This document shows, piece after piece, positions 35,102-43,818 of a DNA stretch of 64,000 nt. Made by a program: the position numbers and the translations under genes. Position 1 is the stretch's first letter, and the number at the start of each line of letters is the position of its first letter. The notes below the pieces were generated by a model. The model was not told where the DNA came from. It searched no databases and saw only the letters and a program-made list of their open reading frames with translations. Location of the stretch: NCBI GenBank assembly GCA_938036785.1, contig CALHWE010000013.1, forward strand, positions 34,466 through 98,465, given 5' to 3'. Source of the DNA: an uncultured Candidatus Saccharibacteria bacterium. GTDB lineage: Bacteria; Patescibacteriota; Saccharimonadia; Saccharimonadales; Saccharimonadaceae.

Positions 35102-35280
35102 CGATACAAGACTTTGCCATCATACCACACAATATAGCAACTTGTCTACTGTTCTTACCATCAAAGTCAACGTGCCACTCACAAATATAAGGCTAGCCTG
35201 CGGTGTTCATCTAAGAAATGTAAACGCAACACACGTAAGCACCAACCTCGTGTATTTATAAAACGTATCGCAATATTTAA

Positions 35281-35931
35281 TTATGCCTTGGGTGGTACAA
35301 TATCTGCTTTAAGCACATCGCACGCAGTAGGGTATGCTGTACCGGGCTCAAATGTGTAAACAAGTAATTGGCCAAAGGGCATCTCTACTGTACCCATGTC
35401 TTCCTCCGGGATTCGGTCGAGGTACTTCATAAGTGCACGAATTGTGTTGCCATGCGCCACAATCAATACGGTCTCACCCGCCTGGAGCCGTGGCAAGATC
35501 TCTGACTCAAAATACGGAATCGAGCGCTCATACACATCCTTGAGTGTCTCACCACCAGGTACAGGGTAATCCCAGCCGCGCCGAATACCATTAAAGGCCT
35601 TCTCACCAATCTCTTCTTTGACTTCCCACTTGTTCTTGCCAGTTAGGTCACCATAGTCACGCTCGTTAAGCTCAGACGCATGCACCACCGCAGCATCACT
35701 TGAGCGGATTGGGTTGTCTGCACCCTCCATCAACGCATCAAGTGTCTCATGTGTCCGTTTGAGCGCCGAAGTATATACCGCATCGATGGTGCGACCACGC
35801 AAAAACTCGCCGAGTTGACGTGTATCGCTCTTACCTTTTTCGGTAAGGCTTACATCTGTCCAGCCTGTCCATTTACCTTGTAAATTCCATTCGCTTTCGC
35901 CGTGCCGGCTGATAATAAGTGTTCCTGTCAT
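35281..35931 (-). CDS. gpmA: 2,3-bisphosphoglycerate-dependent phosphoglycerate mutase
   Basis: A 216-residue histidine-phosphatase-fold mutase. The phospho-histidine motif is ISRHGESEWN (H at about residue 9), followed by the TSALKRTHETL region, a NERDYGDLTG loop, and the second His in VAHGNTIRAL. It interconverts 3- and 2-phosphoglycerate in lower glycolysis; enolase, the next step, lies at 36706. The usual GpmA length is about 230-250, so this one is slightly short. ATG 35931 is chosen over an in-frame start at 35949 because TATAAT lies exactly 6 bases before it. Confidence 0.92.
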   Translation of the reverse strand: MTGTLIISRHGESEWNLQGKWTGWTDVSLTEKGKSDTRQLGEFLRGRTIDAVYTSALKRTHETLDALMEGADNPIRSSDAAVVHASELNERDYGDLTGKNKWEVKEEIGEKAFNGIRRGWDYPVPGGETLKDVYERSIPYFESEILPRLQAGETVLIVAHGNTIRALMKYLDRIPEEDMGTVEMPFGQLLVYTFEPGTAYPTACDVLKADIVPPKA

Positions 35932-35937
35932 GTCTCT

Positions 35938-35943
35938 ATTATA
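35938..35943 (-). promoter_or_regulatory. -10 box, leaderless promoter of gpmA
   Basis: TATAAT on the minus strand exactly 6 bases before the ATG at 35931. Confidence 0.75.
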
Positions 35944-36004
35944 CGGCACTATTAGCGCGAGTGCTATATATGTCTACCAATCATTCTATATTTGAGGTCC
36001 CAAA

Positions 36005-36024
36005 AGCCCCCTCGGGAGGGGGCT
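36005..36024 (-). terminator. rho-independent terminator
   Basis: 8-base-pair GC-rich stem (AGCCCCCT/AGGGGGCT) with a 4-base loop. On the minus strand it is followed by TTTT, so it ends the small secreted-protein gene at 36086. Confidence 0.75.
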
Positions 36025-36085
36025 GCGACAACGGGGGTTTTCATTTTCGTTTTTGGGTATATCGGGTATTTCAGTGAGTAGTTAT

Positions 36086-36466
36086 TTAGCGAACAAAATC
36101 GCCTTGGTACACCGATCCATCGGTGCGAGACAACAGCCAGTAGTGATATGCTGCTCCCTCCGGTGCTGTCTCAAGACTGACACAGCCAGTCTCGCCAGCG
36201 CCTAGGACTTGGCCATAGCTTGGGCCATTACCTTTGGTTGGCGCAACCGTAAAGGCTGTCGTACTAGGCGTGCCATCGGGGTAGTTTGCATCAGAGACGC
36301 AAAACAGTTTCGTCCCATCGTAGTATTGGACAACGGACGTACCGTTGTCATTGGCGGTCGGCCCGAAACTCTCTGCCGACGCTGGTGCTGTATTAAACAG
36401 CAAAGATCCTGCCGCCATTGAGCCAACTGCCAATACGCTAAGGATACCTACTTTTTTGAATGTCAT
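36086..36466 (-). CDS. small secreted protein
   Basis: A 126-residue protein with a signal peptide (about residues 1-31, cleavage near APASA) and a mature part of about 95 residues with two cysteines (LFCVSD and TGCVSL), rich in Gly, Thr and Tyr. I recognise no family. AAGGAGGG lies 8 bases before ATG 36466; a longer frame from 36535 lacks a signal and is unlikely. A terminator follows it, so it is a single-gene unit. The exported disulfide fits the DsbA-like protein at 1829. Confidence 0.7.
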   Translation of the reverse strand: MTFKKVGILSVLAVGSMAAGSLLFNTAPASAESFGPTANDNGTSVVQYYDGTKLFCVSDANYPDGTPSTTAFTVAPTKGNGPSYGQVLGAGETGCVSLETAPEGAAYHYWLLSRTDGSVYQGDFVR

Positions 36467-36692
36467 GGGAATAGCCCTCCTTACTGTGTAGGTGCGAAAC
36501 GAAGAGCGCAGGGTCACTGCTACCCTCCGCTTCATTAACCGTTGCCGTAATTATATTGTACCATGTGTGTCAGCAAATACAATGCTTGAATCTACAAAAT
36601 GACCTTTTGTCAATATCCTTGTCTGGCATGAAAATTTTCGCAGTTGGTTCAAGCTATTTCAACGGTAATAGCGATCGCCTTCCATTCGATGG

Positions 36693-36698
36693 TATACT
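36693..36698 (+). promoter_or_regulatory. -10 box of enolase gene
   Basis: TATACT 7 bases before ATG 36706; near-leaderless. Confidence 0.65.
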
Positions 36699-36705
36699 AG
36701 AAGAT

Positions 36706-37986
36706 ATGAACAACTACTCTATCCAAACCATAAAAGCACGACAAATTTTAGACAGCCGCGGTAACCCCACCGTCGAAGCGGACGTCATCCTTGCTGATGG
36801 CACGCTGGGCCGAGCGGCCGTCCCGAGCGGAGCAAGTACCGGTGCGGGCGAAGCACTGGAGCTACGCGATGGTGGCAATCAGTGGACTGGCAAAGGAGTG
36901 AGCCAAGCAGTTGCCCACGTTAACGACGTTATCGCTCCTGCACTGGTGGGCCACGATGCGAGCGACCAGCGAGCGATTGATGATGCAATGCTTGCTCTTG
37001 ATGGAACAGATAACAAGTCTAAGCTCGGTGCTAATGCCATCCTCAGTGTTAGCCTAGCTACTGCCAAGGCTGTTGCTCATGCCAAGCAGCAACCACTCTG
37101 GCGCTACATTGCCGAGCAAACTGACAGTACACCCAGCCTTCCCCTGCCAATGATGAATGTTCTCAACGGTGGTGCGCACGCCGCTTTTGCGACCGATATC
37201 CAAGAGTTTATGATCATCTGCAAAGGTGCAGCAACTTTTGCAGACACGCTCCGCATGGGTACCGAGATCTTCCACGCTCTTGCTAAAGTCCTCAAAGCAC
37301 ACGACTACCCCACCACTGTCGGCGACGAAGGTGGCTATGCACCACGCGTCCGCCAGGGTAACCGCGAGCCACTCGCCTTGCTGAGCGAAGCGATTACCAA
37401 TGCTGGCTACACCGTTGGCACAGATGTCGTCTTTGCAATGGACGCTGCCTCGAGCGAGTTCTACCATGATGGCCGTTATGAGTTGAAGTGTGAAGGCAAG
37501 AGCCTGACCAGTAGCGAGATGATCGACTGGCTCGCTGCCCTTGTCGACGAATTCCCAATTGTCAGCATCGAAGACGGCCTAGCCGAGGGCGACTGGGAAG
37601 GCTGGCAGCAGCTCCGCCAGCGCCTTGGCGACCGCGTGCAGCTGGTGGGCGATGACCTACTCGTCACGAATACAAGCCTGATCCAACAAGCAATTGATCA
37701 AGACGCGGCGAATGCACTCCTCGTCAAGCCCAACCAAATCGGCTCACTCAGCGAGACAATCCAAGCCGTGCAGCTTGCCCAAAATGCTGGCTGGCACACC
37801 GTGATGAGCCACCGCTCTGGCGAGACTGAGGATACCACAATCAGCCACTTGGCAGTTGGCCTAGGCTGTGGACAGATCAAGACCGGCTCGCTCTCGCGCA
37901 CTGACCGCGTGGCGAAGTACAACGAGCTACTCCGCATTGCCGAAGCAGACGAGAGCCTTACTCTCGCGCAACCATTCAAGCAGTAG
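36706..37986 (+). CDS. eno: enolase
   Basis: A 426-residue enolase of normal length. N-terminal ARQILDSRGNPTVEADV, PSGASTG loop, SIEDGLAEGDW with a metal-binding Glu, LVGDDLLVTN with the metal Asp, the catalytic Lys in LLVKPNQIGS, and SHRSGETED are all present. It converts 2-phosphoglycerate to phosphoenolpyruvate in the cytoplasm. I chose ATG 36706 because the protein then begins at the usual enolase N terminus. A strong terminator follows. It pairs functionally with the mutase at 35281, though on the opposite strand. Confidence 0.96.
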   Translation: MNNYSIQTIKARQILDSRGNPTVEADVILADGTLGRAAVPSGASTGAGEALELRDGGNQWTGKGVSQAVAHVNDVIAPALVGHDASDQRAIDDAMLALDGTDNKSKLGANAILSVSLATAKAVAHAKQQPLWRYIAEQTDSTPSLPLPMMNVLNGGAHAAFATDIQEFMIICKGAATFADTLRMGTEIFHALAKVLKAHDYPTTVGDEGGYAPRVRQGNREPLALLSEAITNAGYTVGTDVVFAMDAASSEFYHDGRYELKCEGKSLTSSEMIDWLAALVDEFPIVSIEDGLAEGDWEGWQQLRQRLGDRVQLVGDDLLVTNTSLIQQAIDQDAANALLVKPNQIGSLSETIQAVQLAQNAGWHTVMSHRSGETEDTTISHLAVGLGCGQIKTGSLSRTDRVAKYNELLRIAEADESLTLAQPFKQ

Positions 37987-38345
37987 TAGCTTACCTCGCT
38001 ATATAACATTACCTTATGCCACCCACCCTTATCCTTACCTTGGGTGGGTGGCCTTTTTAGGCCACGCCTCCCTACTGCCCTTTTCAATGCTGGCTTATCT
38101 GCTTGCGAGTTATTTCTTGATATTGCCATAAGCGATACCATTATTTAACTATCAACACTAGAGTTAGATTAGTGATTGATCTATACACTCTATCGAATAA
38201 AACCATGGATGAAATACAAGAGTTTTCTATCCACTGTACTCTAGAGTAGAGCTACCTAATGGAGCCCATCTGCCAATACCATGATGGTCATGCTATTGGC
38301 GTGCTGCTCCTCGTGCCGTATAATAGACAGGAATGAGGAGTTATT
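37987..38345. other. intergenic region between eno and sortase gene
   Basis: 359 bases. It holds the eno terminator (38018-38058) and the sortase promoter (TATAAT 38319-38324) with its ATGAGGAG ribosome-binding site. The middle is AT-rich with no gene seen. Confidence 0.6.
38018..38058 (+). terminator. rho-independent terminator of eno
   Basis: 11-base-pair stem (GCCACCCACCC/GGGTGGGTGGC) with a 13-base loop, followed by CTTTTTA. Clear intrinsic terminator. Confidence 0.88.
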
Positions 38346-38984
38346 ATGCTAGCAATGAATAAATCAAAGCGACAGCCGTCTACATTGCGTCGTTCAGGCA
38401 CGCGCCTGCCACGTATTTCGATACCAAACTGGATATTCGGTACTATCGCAGTCCTCTTTTTGTTAGTGGGGGGGTATTTACTCCTACTCACCACATCACC
38501 GATTATCGCACCACATTTTACCAAGCCAATCACTGTAGCAACACTTGCCAAGCCTGAAGCCAAAGACAATCGTATTATTATCCCCAAGATCGGCGTTAAT
38601 ATCCCATACGGCACTAATGGCAAACTCGCACTCGACCGTGGTGCGTGGTGGCGCTACCCAGACCATGGCAACCCCGAGAGGGGTGGTAACTTCGTTGTGG
38701 CAGCCCACCGCTTTAGCATCCAGCCTACACCTGGCGGTACAGTAGAAAAATCACCATTCTTTCATATCGACAAGCTCGCCCTAGGCGACCAAATTCTCGC
38801 CGACTACCAAGGCAAACGCTACAACTACAAAATCACCAAGAAATTTGATGTCAAACCAACCAGTGTTGAGATCGAAGCCCCAACAGAAGACGCCCGCCTG
38901 ACGCTCTACAGCTGCGACTTAGGCGGTGCCAAGACTGGCCGAGTCGTTATTGTTGCCGAGAAGCAGGGTGAGGCTGCATCGTAA
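38346..38984 (+). CDS. sortase
   Basis: A 212-residue class D/E-like sortase. It has a basic cytoplasmic N terminus, one membrane helix (about 30-50) and a sortase beta barrel with catalytic H121 (AAHRF), C190 (LTLYSC) and R199 (TGRVVIV). Sortases cut LPxTG-type signals and link surface proteins to the cell wall or to each other. Its probable substrates here are the LPHTG protein at 11287 and possibly the LADTG protein at 30531. AGGAG lies 5 bases before the ATG. The class cannot be settled from sequence alone. Confidence 0.88.
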   Translation: MLAMNKSKRQPSTLRRSGTRLPRISIPNWIFGTIAVLFLLVGGYLLLLTTSPIIAPHFTKPITVATLAKPEAKDNRIIIPKIGVNIPYGTNGKLALDRGAWWRYPDHGNPERGGNFVVAAHRFSIQPTPGGTVEKSPFFHIDKLALGDQILADYQGKRYNYKITKKFDVKPTSVEIEAPTEDARLTLYSCDLGGAKTGRVVIVAEKQGEAAS

Positions 38985-39409
38985 GCTAGCTTTGTGTTTT
39001 GCGCGTGACGAAATTATTCTTGTTTCAAAAAGTGCATTCTCCACTTCTCTGTCGTAACCGCTTGGCGTTACCTCCTACTCGCTTCATCTCTCCTGTAAAA
39101 AGTAGTTCTTTGTTCATATCAGCCCTCTGTAGTGTTGGACTTACATCGAAGATTCTCATTTTATTTGCATCTACTTATACTCCTACCTTTTACACTAGGA
39201 ACACATAAAAGCGTCTACTACGTTTATAGCAGAGCTTGGATACTGAAATACATTGTCTCTTTAGATGAGAAAGGCTCATACTGCAAACAAGGGTTTATTA
39301 CTCGCTCGGGCATCTAGGCATTCTTATCTCATATGATACATCTACAAAACAAAAACCGGCCAATTTGCTTGACCGGTTTATCGTTTGCAGGAGATAGATA
39401 GATACACCC
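38985..39409. other. intergenic region before convergent rny
   Basis: 425 bases. Small open frames here look like chance: no ribosome-binding site or -10 box matches them. The only structure I see is the rny terminator (39353-39379). Confidence 0.5.
39353..39379 (-). terminator. rho-independent terminator of rny
   Basis: Stem AAACCGG/CCGGTTT with inner partial pairing and a small loop; on the minus strand it is followed by TTTTTGTTTTG. Confidence 0.75.
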
Positions 39410-40897
39410 CTATTTGGCGAATTCGATCGCTCGTGTCTCGCGGATCACGTTGACCTTGATTGTGCCAGGATACTGCATAGTACTCTCAATTTTGGTAGCG
39501 ATATCTCGCGCGAGCTTGATGGCGCTCAGGTCATCCACTACTTCTGGCCGAACAATGACGCGTACTTCGCGCCCAGCACTAATTGCATAGGCTTTGTCGA
39601 TACCGCGGAAGCTAGTGGCAACATTCTCGAGGTCGCGCATTCGCTCAACGAAATTCTCAGCACTCATGTTGCGCGCACCAGGCCGAGCAGCACTGGCTGC
39701 ATCGCATACTCGCACAACAATTGCCTCGGGTGTTGTGGCTTCAATATCATCGTGATGAGCCTCAATGGCGTGGCAAATTGCCTCGCTCAAGCCTGCCTTG
39801 CGAGCCAACTCTGCTCCAATGTGGTGGTGCTTGCCTTCCATTTTGTGCGTCACTGCCTTACCCATATCGTGAAGTAGTGTAGCAATCTTGACGGTACGCA
39901 CATCTGCCCCGATCTCTGCTGCGATTAGCCCGGCAATCTGGGCCATCTCAGTGCTGTGTTTCAAGACGTTTTGGCCGTAGCTCGTCCGGAACTTCAGCTC
40001 ACCCACAAGGTGGAGCAGCTCCTTTGGAATACCAGCCACACCAATCTCACGCGCTGCATCTTCACCAGCCCGCACGACTTCTTTATCAATTTGCTTATTT
40101 GCCTTGGCCACAACTTCTTCGATGCGGCCAGGGTGGATCCGCCCGTCTTTCATTAACATCTCGAGGCTCAGGCGTGCCACTTGGCGACGCACTGGATCAA
40201 AGCTACTGAGGACAATCATCCCTGGCGTGTCGTCCACTAAGATATCAACACCGGTGGCTCGCTGCAGAGCCTGGATATTGCGCCCTTCTTTACCAATGAT
40301 GCGACCCTTCATATCGTCGTCGGGCAGCTTAATGGCAGTCACCGTGCGCTCGGCCGTCACTTCGCTACTCATGCGCTCCATCGCTGTCACGAGGATCATC
40401 TGAGCCTTCTCCTCGGCATCATCCATCGCTTCGCGCTGCAATTTATCCACCAGGCCAGTCAGGTCTTGGCGGATATCACGCTCGGTCATATGCATCAGCT
40501 TGCTGGCGGCGTCTTGCTTGGTGAGGCCAGCGATTTTCTCGAGCTTGGCCTGCTGCCGACCCCGAATCTCACGGATCTCATTCTTGAGCTCATCGACTTC
40601 TGTTTCGCTCTTACGGAGCTTCTCACTGCGGCGATCAAGCTCGTCGAGCTTGCGATCGAGGCTTGCCTCGCGCTCGAGCAAACGATTCTCTGTCTTTTGC
40701 ATCGCGCGGCGGCGCTCATTCTCGATCCGCAGCGCCTCGTCCTTGGCTTTGAGGACGATATCACCCGCTTGCTGCTTGGCTTGAGCCAATTCTTTGTCAA
40801 TTGTCCGTTGACCATTGGTAGTTTGCTGACGATCGTAGGCGTACTTGCCACCAAAACCAAGCGCCACGCCAATCGCCGCGAAGAGTACTTCTATCAT
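39410..40897 (-). CDS. rny: ribonuclease Y
   Basis: A 495-residue RNase Y: N-terminal membrane helix (about 1-20), long coiled coil (30-180), KH domain (GRIIGKEGRNIQALQ) and HD domain (HDMGKAVTH with the His-Asp pair). It starts mRNA decay at the membrane. The length matches the family (about 510-520). GGAGAAAGGA precedes the ATG. In many Firmicutes and CPR bacteria RNase Y replaces RNase E; no RNase E is seen in this window. Confidence 0.95.
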   Translation of the reverse strand: MIEVLFAAIGVALGFGGKYAYDRQQTTNGQRTIDKELAQAKQQAGDIVLKAKDEALRIENERRRAMQKTENRLLEREASLDRKLDELDRRSEKLRKSETEVDELKNEIREIRGRQQAKLEKIAGLTKQDAASKLMHMTERDIRQDLTGLVDKLQREAMDDAEEKAQMILVTAMERMSSEVTAERTVTAIKLPDDDMKGRIIGKEGRNIQALQRATGVDILVDDTPGMIVLSSFDPVRRQVARLSLEMLMKDGRIHPGRIEEVVAKANKQIDKEVVRAGEDAAREIGVAGIPKELLHLVGELKFRTSYGQNVLKHSTEMAQIAGLIAAEIGADVRTVKIATLLHDMGKAVTHKMEGKHHHIGAELARKAGLSEAICHAIEAHHDDIEATTPEAIVVRVCDAASAARPGARNMSAENFVERMRDLENVATSFRGIDKAYAISAGREVRVIVRPEVVDDLSAIKLARDIATKIESTMQYPGTIKVNVIRETRAIEFAK

Positions 40898-41091
40898 GGT
40901 ATTCCTTTCTCCGGATATGTGTTGTTTTTACTACATCAGACTTATGTCAGCCCACACCGGTATTATCAAACATTAAAACTATCTACAGACTAATATATTG
41001 TATCGCGTTTTGGCCAATTTGCGCAACTGGCAATATGGAGGTCTATCTATTTACAGAGGTAACGATTTATTACCCTTATGCTTCATACTCG

Positions 41092-41481
41092 CTACTTCTT
41101 TGGCTGGGTGATGTGTGCAGCTGCACCGTACTGAGGTAAGACAATGCTATCATCCTCACCATGTGCTAGCCGCTTAAGGCAGGTAGCGCGCCAATCATCA
41201 CCCACCGCGCCAACGATCGGGATATGTTGCTCGTGCGCAAGTGTATTAAGCACCGTCAGACCAATCCGCAGCCCCGTAAAGCTCCCCGGCCCAGACCGCG
41301 CCCCAATGCCAGTTATATCCGCCAGTGTCTTGCCATGCTCGGCCAAGCGATCACGCAGATAAGCCAGCATATCACGCGCCAGGGTGCGACCAGCTGGCCA
41401 CTCATAGCTCGTCTGAGTACCAGTGTCATCTACCAATGTTAGCTCCACGACCATCCCCGCGCTATTCCACAAAATAATCAT
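41092..41481 (-). CDS. tsaB: short TsaB-like tRNA t6A biosynthesis protein
   Basis: A 129-residue protein with the TsaB/ASKHA N-terminal fold. The signature GPGSFTGLRIG lies at about residues 63-73. Usual TsaB has about 230 residues, so the C-terminal half that contacts TsaD is absent. The start overlaps the tsaE stop by 4 bases (ATGA), so they are translated together. With TsaD and TsaC it makes t6A on tRNAs that read ANN codons. A short TsaB seems intact, not broken by a frameshift; this may be a CPR trait, which is inference. Confidence 0.8.
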   Translation of the reverse strand: MIILWNSAGMVVELTLVDDTGTQTSYEWPAGRTLARDMLAYLRDRLAEHGKTLADITGIGARSGPGSFTGLRIGLTVLNTLAHEQHIPIVGAVGDDWRATCLKRLAHGEDDSIVLPQYGAAAHITQPKK

Positions 41482-41936
41482 GCCGAGACCTCCTGGAGAA
41501 GCCGAGCCGACACGGCACCACCAGCTTCAATATCTAGCCAGCGGACTGTCTCGCTCTGTGCAGTAATGGTAATCGTTAGGTGGTCAGGTGGGACGACATC
41601 CGCTACAGCCTGAGCCCACTCAATGATAGTCACTGTGCGGGGCTCAGCAATCGCCTCTGCCAGCTCAAGCTGCATCACCCCTGCATCACCTAAACGATAA
41701 AAATCATAATGCGCAAGCTGGATATCATCGCGCCCGTGATACAGCCGACTAATCGTAAAAGTTGGGCTCTGGATATCATCGGTAATGGCGAGGCCACGCG
41801 CAACCCCCTTAACAAGCGTTGTCTTGCCTGCGCCAATATCCCCTACTAGCACAATCACCTCACCACCGCGTAACGCCTGGCCGAGGCGTTGACCAAGTTG
41901 TAACGTATCAGCAAGTGATTGACAGATAACACGCAT
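41478..41936 (-). CDS. tsaE: TsaE ATPase, tRNA t6A biosynthesis
   Basis: A 152-residue P-loop protein with Walker A GDIGAGKTTLVKG (about residues 32-44), then SPTFTI, a Tyr/Asp-rich strand HYDFYRL, and IIEWAQ. It supports TsaB-TsaD in making the t6A tRNA modification. A TATACT box lies 9 bases before the ATG. It is the first gene of a two-gene operon with tsaB. Confidence 0.92.
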   Translation of the reverse strand: MRVICQSLADTLQLGQRLGQALRGGEVIVLVGDIGAGKTTLVKGVARGLAITDDIQSPTFTISRLYHGRDDIQLAHYDFYRLGDAGVMQLELAEAIAEPRTVTIIEWAQAVADVVPPDHLTITITAQSETVRWLDIEAGGAVSARLLQEVSA

Positions 41937-42035
41937 ACTGGCTCTAGTATAGCACAGCCTTACCTCCGTTGATACGAATATCGCTCTATCCTCTAGTCAG
42001 CATAAGCATAATGAGCTACAATAAGCGTAAGTACT

Positions 42036-43817
42036 ATGCATATATCTGATTCTACTATCGTCAAACTTCTCGAGCGCAGTGGCGCTGCGACCAGCCAGCA
42101 GCTCCAACCACTGGTGAGTGAGGCTGCGTCATCGAATTTGCGACTGCAAGACATTGTCTTGCAAAACAACCTCATCGACGAGCGTGCCCTCACCAAGCTC
42201 TATGCCACCTACGCCGACATCCCCTACATCGAGCTCGACCCACGCGACATCCCCTCCGACATCCTCATGCGCATCCCTGAGCGAATCGCGCGCCAGTATA
42301 ATGCTGTCATCTTCAAGATCGACCCTGATGGATTAATCCACCTTGCGATGGACGACCCAGATGATGTGCAAGCCGTCAACTTTATCGAGAAGGAAATTGG
42401 CACCAACACCCGTGTCTACATTGCGCCGCGCAGTAACATCTTGGAGTGTCTTGAGGGATACCGCGGTGATGTGACGCAGGAGCTCAAGGAAGTGATCGAC
42501 ATCCAGCGCGAGGATGATGGCTCCAACCAAAAAGTGACCGAAGCAGAGGTAGCGGAAGACTCACCAATCGCCCAGACGGTTAACCTGTTACTGGAATATG
42601 CCATCCGCAGCAATGCCAGCGATATCCACATCGAGCCCCGCGAGCAATTCGTACAGGTACGTTACCGGATTGATGGCGTCCTTAAAGAAGTAAACCGCCT
42701 ACCCAGGAATGTGCTTGGTGCGCTCGTAAGCCGCATTAAGATCCTCTCCAACCTTAAGATAGACGAACGTCGCGTACCGCAAGACGGTCGCTTTAAGATC
42801 AAAGTCGCAGGCAAGCAGTATGCCCTGCGCGTCAGCACGTTACCCATCGCTGATGGTGAGAAGGTGGTGATGCGTATCCTCGACGAATCAAACCAAGCAG
42901 TGACACTCGAGCAGCTCGGCTACTGGGGTCATTCGCTAGCTGTTATTAATCAAGCACTGACCGAGCCCAATGGGATGATCCTCGTGACAGGCCCAACCGG
43001 GAGCGGCAAGTCTACCTCACTCTTCTCCGTCCTTTCGATGCTTAATACACCAGAGGTCAATATCTCAACCATTGAGGACCCCGTAGAGTATAAGATCCCC
43101 GGCGTCAACCAAACCCAAACCAATAGCAAAGCTGGCATGACTTTCGCCAGTGGTTTGCGCGCCCTACTGCGCCAAGACCCAAACATTATCATGGTGGGTG
43201 AGATCCGCGATGGCGAGACGGCTAACCTTGGCGTCCAGGCTGCCCTAACCGGCCACTTGGTATTTAGTACACTCCACACCAATAACGCCGCTACTTGTTT
43301 GCCACGCCTACTTGATATGGGGATCGAGCCCTTCCTTATCGCCAGTACCGTTAAGGCTGTGGTAGGCCAGCGCCTGGTGCGCCGCCTCTGTATGAACTGC
43401 CGCCAGAGCTATGAACCCGACCAAACAGAAGTCGCAGAAATCGTCCGCCTCTTTCACCTTGCGCCGGGCCAAAATTTCTATTATATCCACCAACTTGAGG
43501 CCCAGGCTATCGTCCAAAAGGTCGGTGGTGAGACACCCTGGGGTACGACAGACACCACCATCGCCGCGCTCTGGCGGCCAAACCCAAATGGCTGCGATGA
43601 GTGTAATCACACCGGCTTCAAGGGCCGGGTGGGCATCTACGAAGTCCTCGGCACCTCGCGCGAAATCCAAAAGATGATTATCGGCGGCAACACCAGCAAC
43701 GAAATCCAAGACCAAGCCGTCGCCGAAGGAATGACCACCATGCTCACCGATGGATTAATAAAAGCAATCCGCGGCAACACCACTGTAGAAGAAGTGCTCC
43801 GCGTCACAAAGGAATAA
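42036..43817 (+). CDS. pilB: type IV pilus assembly ATPase PilB
   Basis: A 593-residue GspE/PilB ATPase. Residues 1-150 are the MshE-N-like domain, and 190-560 the motor with Walker A GPTGSGKS, the Asp box (TIEDPVEY), Walker B (IIMVGEIRD) and His box (TGHLVFSTLHTNN). The zinc-binding CxxC pair near the C terminus is CMNC...CDEC. It drives pilus extension. No pilT retraction motor is seen in this window. A TACAAT box lies 15 bases before the ATG. It forms an operon with pilC, 1 base downstream. Confidence 0.95.
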   Translation: MHISDSTIVKLLERSGAATSQQLQPLVSEAASSNLRLQDIVLQNNLIDERALTKLYATYADIPYIELDPRDIPSDILMRIPERIARQYNAVIFKIDPDGLIHLAMDDPDDVQAVNFIEKEIGTNTRVYIAPRSNILECLEGYRGDVTQELKEVIDIQREDDGSNQKVTEAEVAEDSPIAQTVNLLLEYAIRSNASDIHIEPREQFVQVRYRIDGVLKEVNRLPRNVLGALVSRIKILSNLKIDERRVPQDGRFKIKVAGKQYALRVSTLPIADGEKVVMRILDESNQAVTLEQLGYWGHSLAVINQALTEPNGMILVTGPTGSGKSTSLFSVLSMLNTPEVNISTIEDPVEYKIPGVNQTQTNSKAGMTFASGLRALLRQDPNIIMVGEIRDGETANLGVQAALTGHLVFSTLHTNNAATCLPRLLDMGIEPFLIASTVKAVVGQRLVRRLCMNCRQSYEPDQTEVAEIVRLFHLAPGQNFYYIHQLEAQAIVQKVGGETPWGTTDTTIAALWRPNPNGCDECNHTGFKGRVGIYEVLGTSREIQKMIIGGNTSNEIQDQAVAEGMTTMLTDGLIKAIRGNTTVEEVLRVTKE

Positions 43818-43818
43818 C

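Noticed and set aside
34861..35261. Three short plus-strand frames through the tRNA genes
   Set aside because: They translate the complement of two tRNA-Pro genes.
38999..39317. Two overlapping frames of 61-69 residues
   Set aside because: No ribosome-binding site, no -10 box 6 bases upstream and no recognisable motif; probably non-coding.
40466..40993. 175-residue plus-strand frame
   Set aside because: Antisense shadow of RNase Y; the minus-strand gene has complete KH and HD motifs and a ribosome-binding site.
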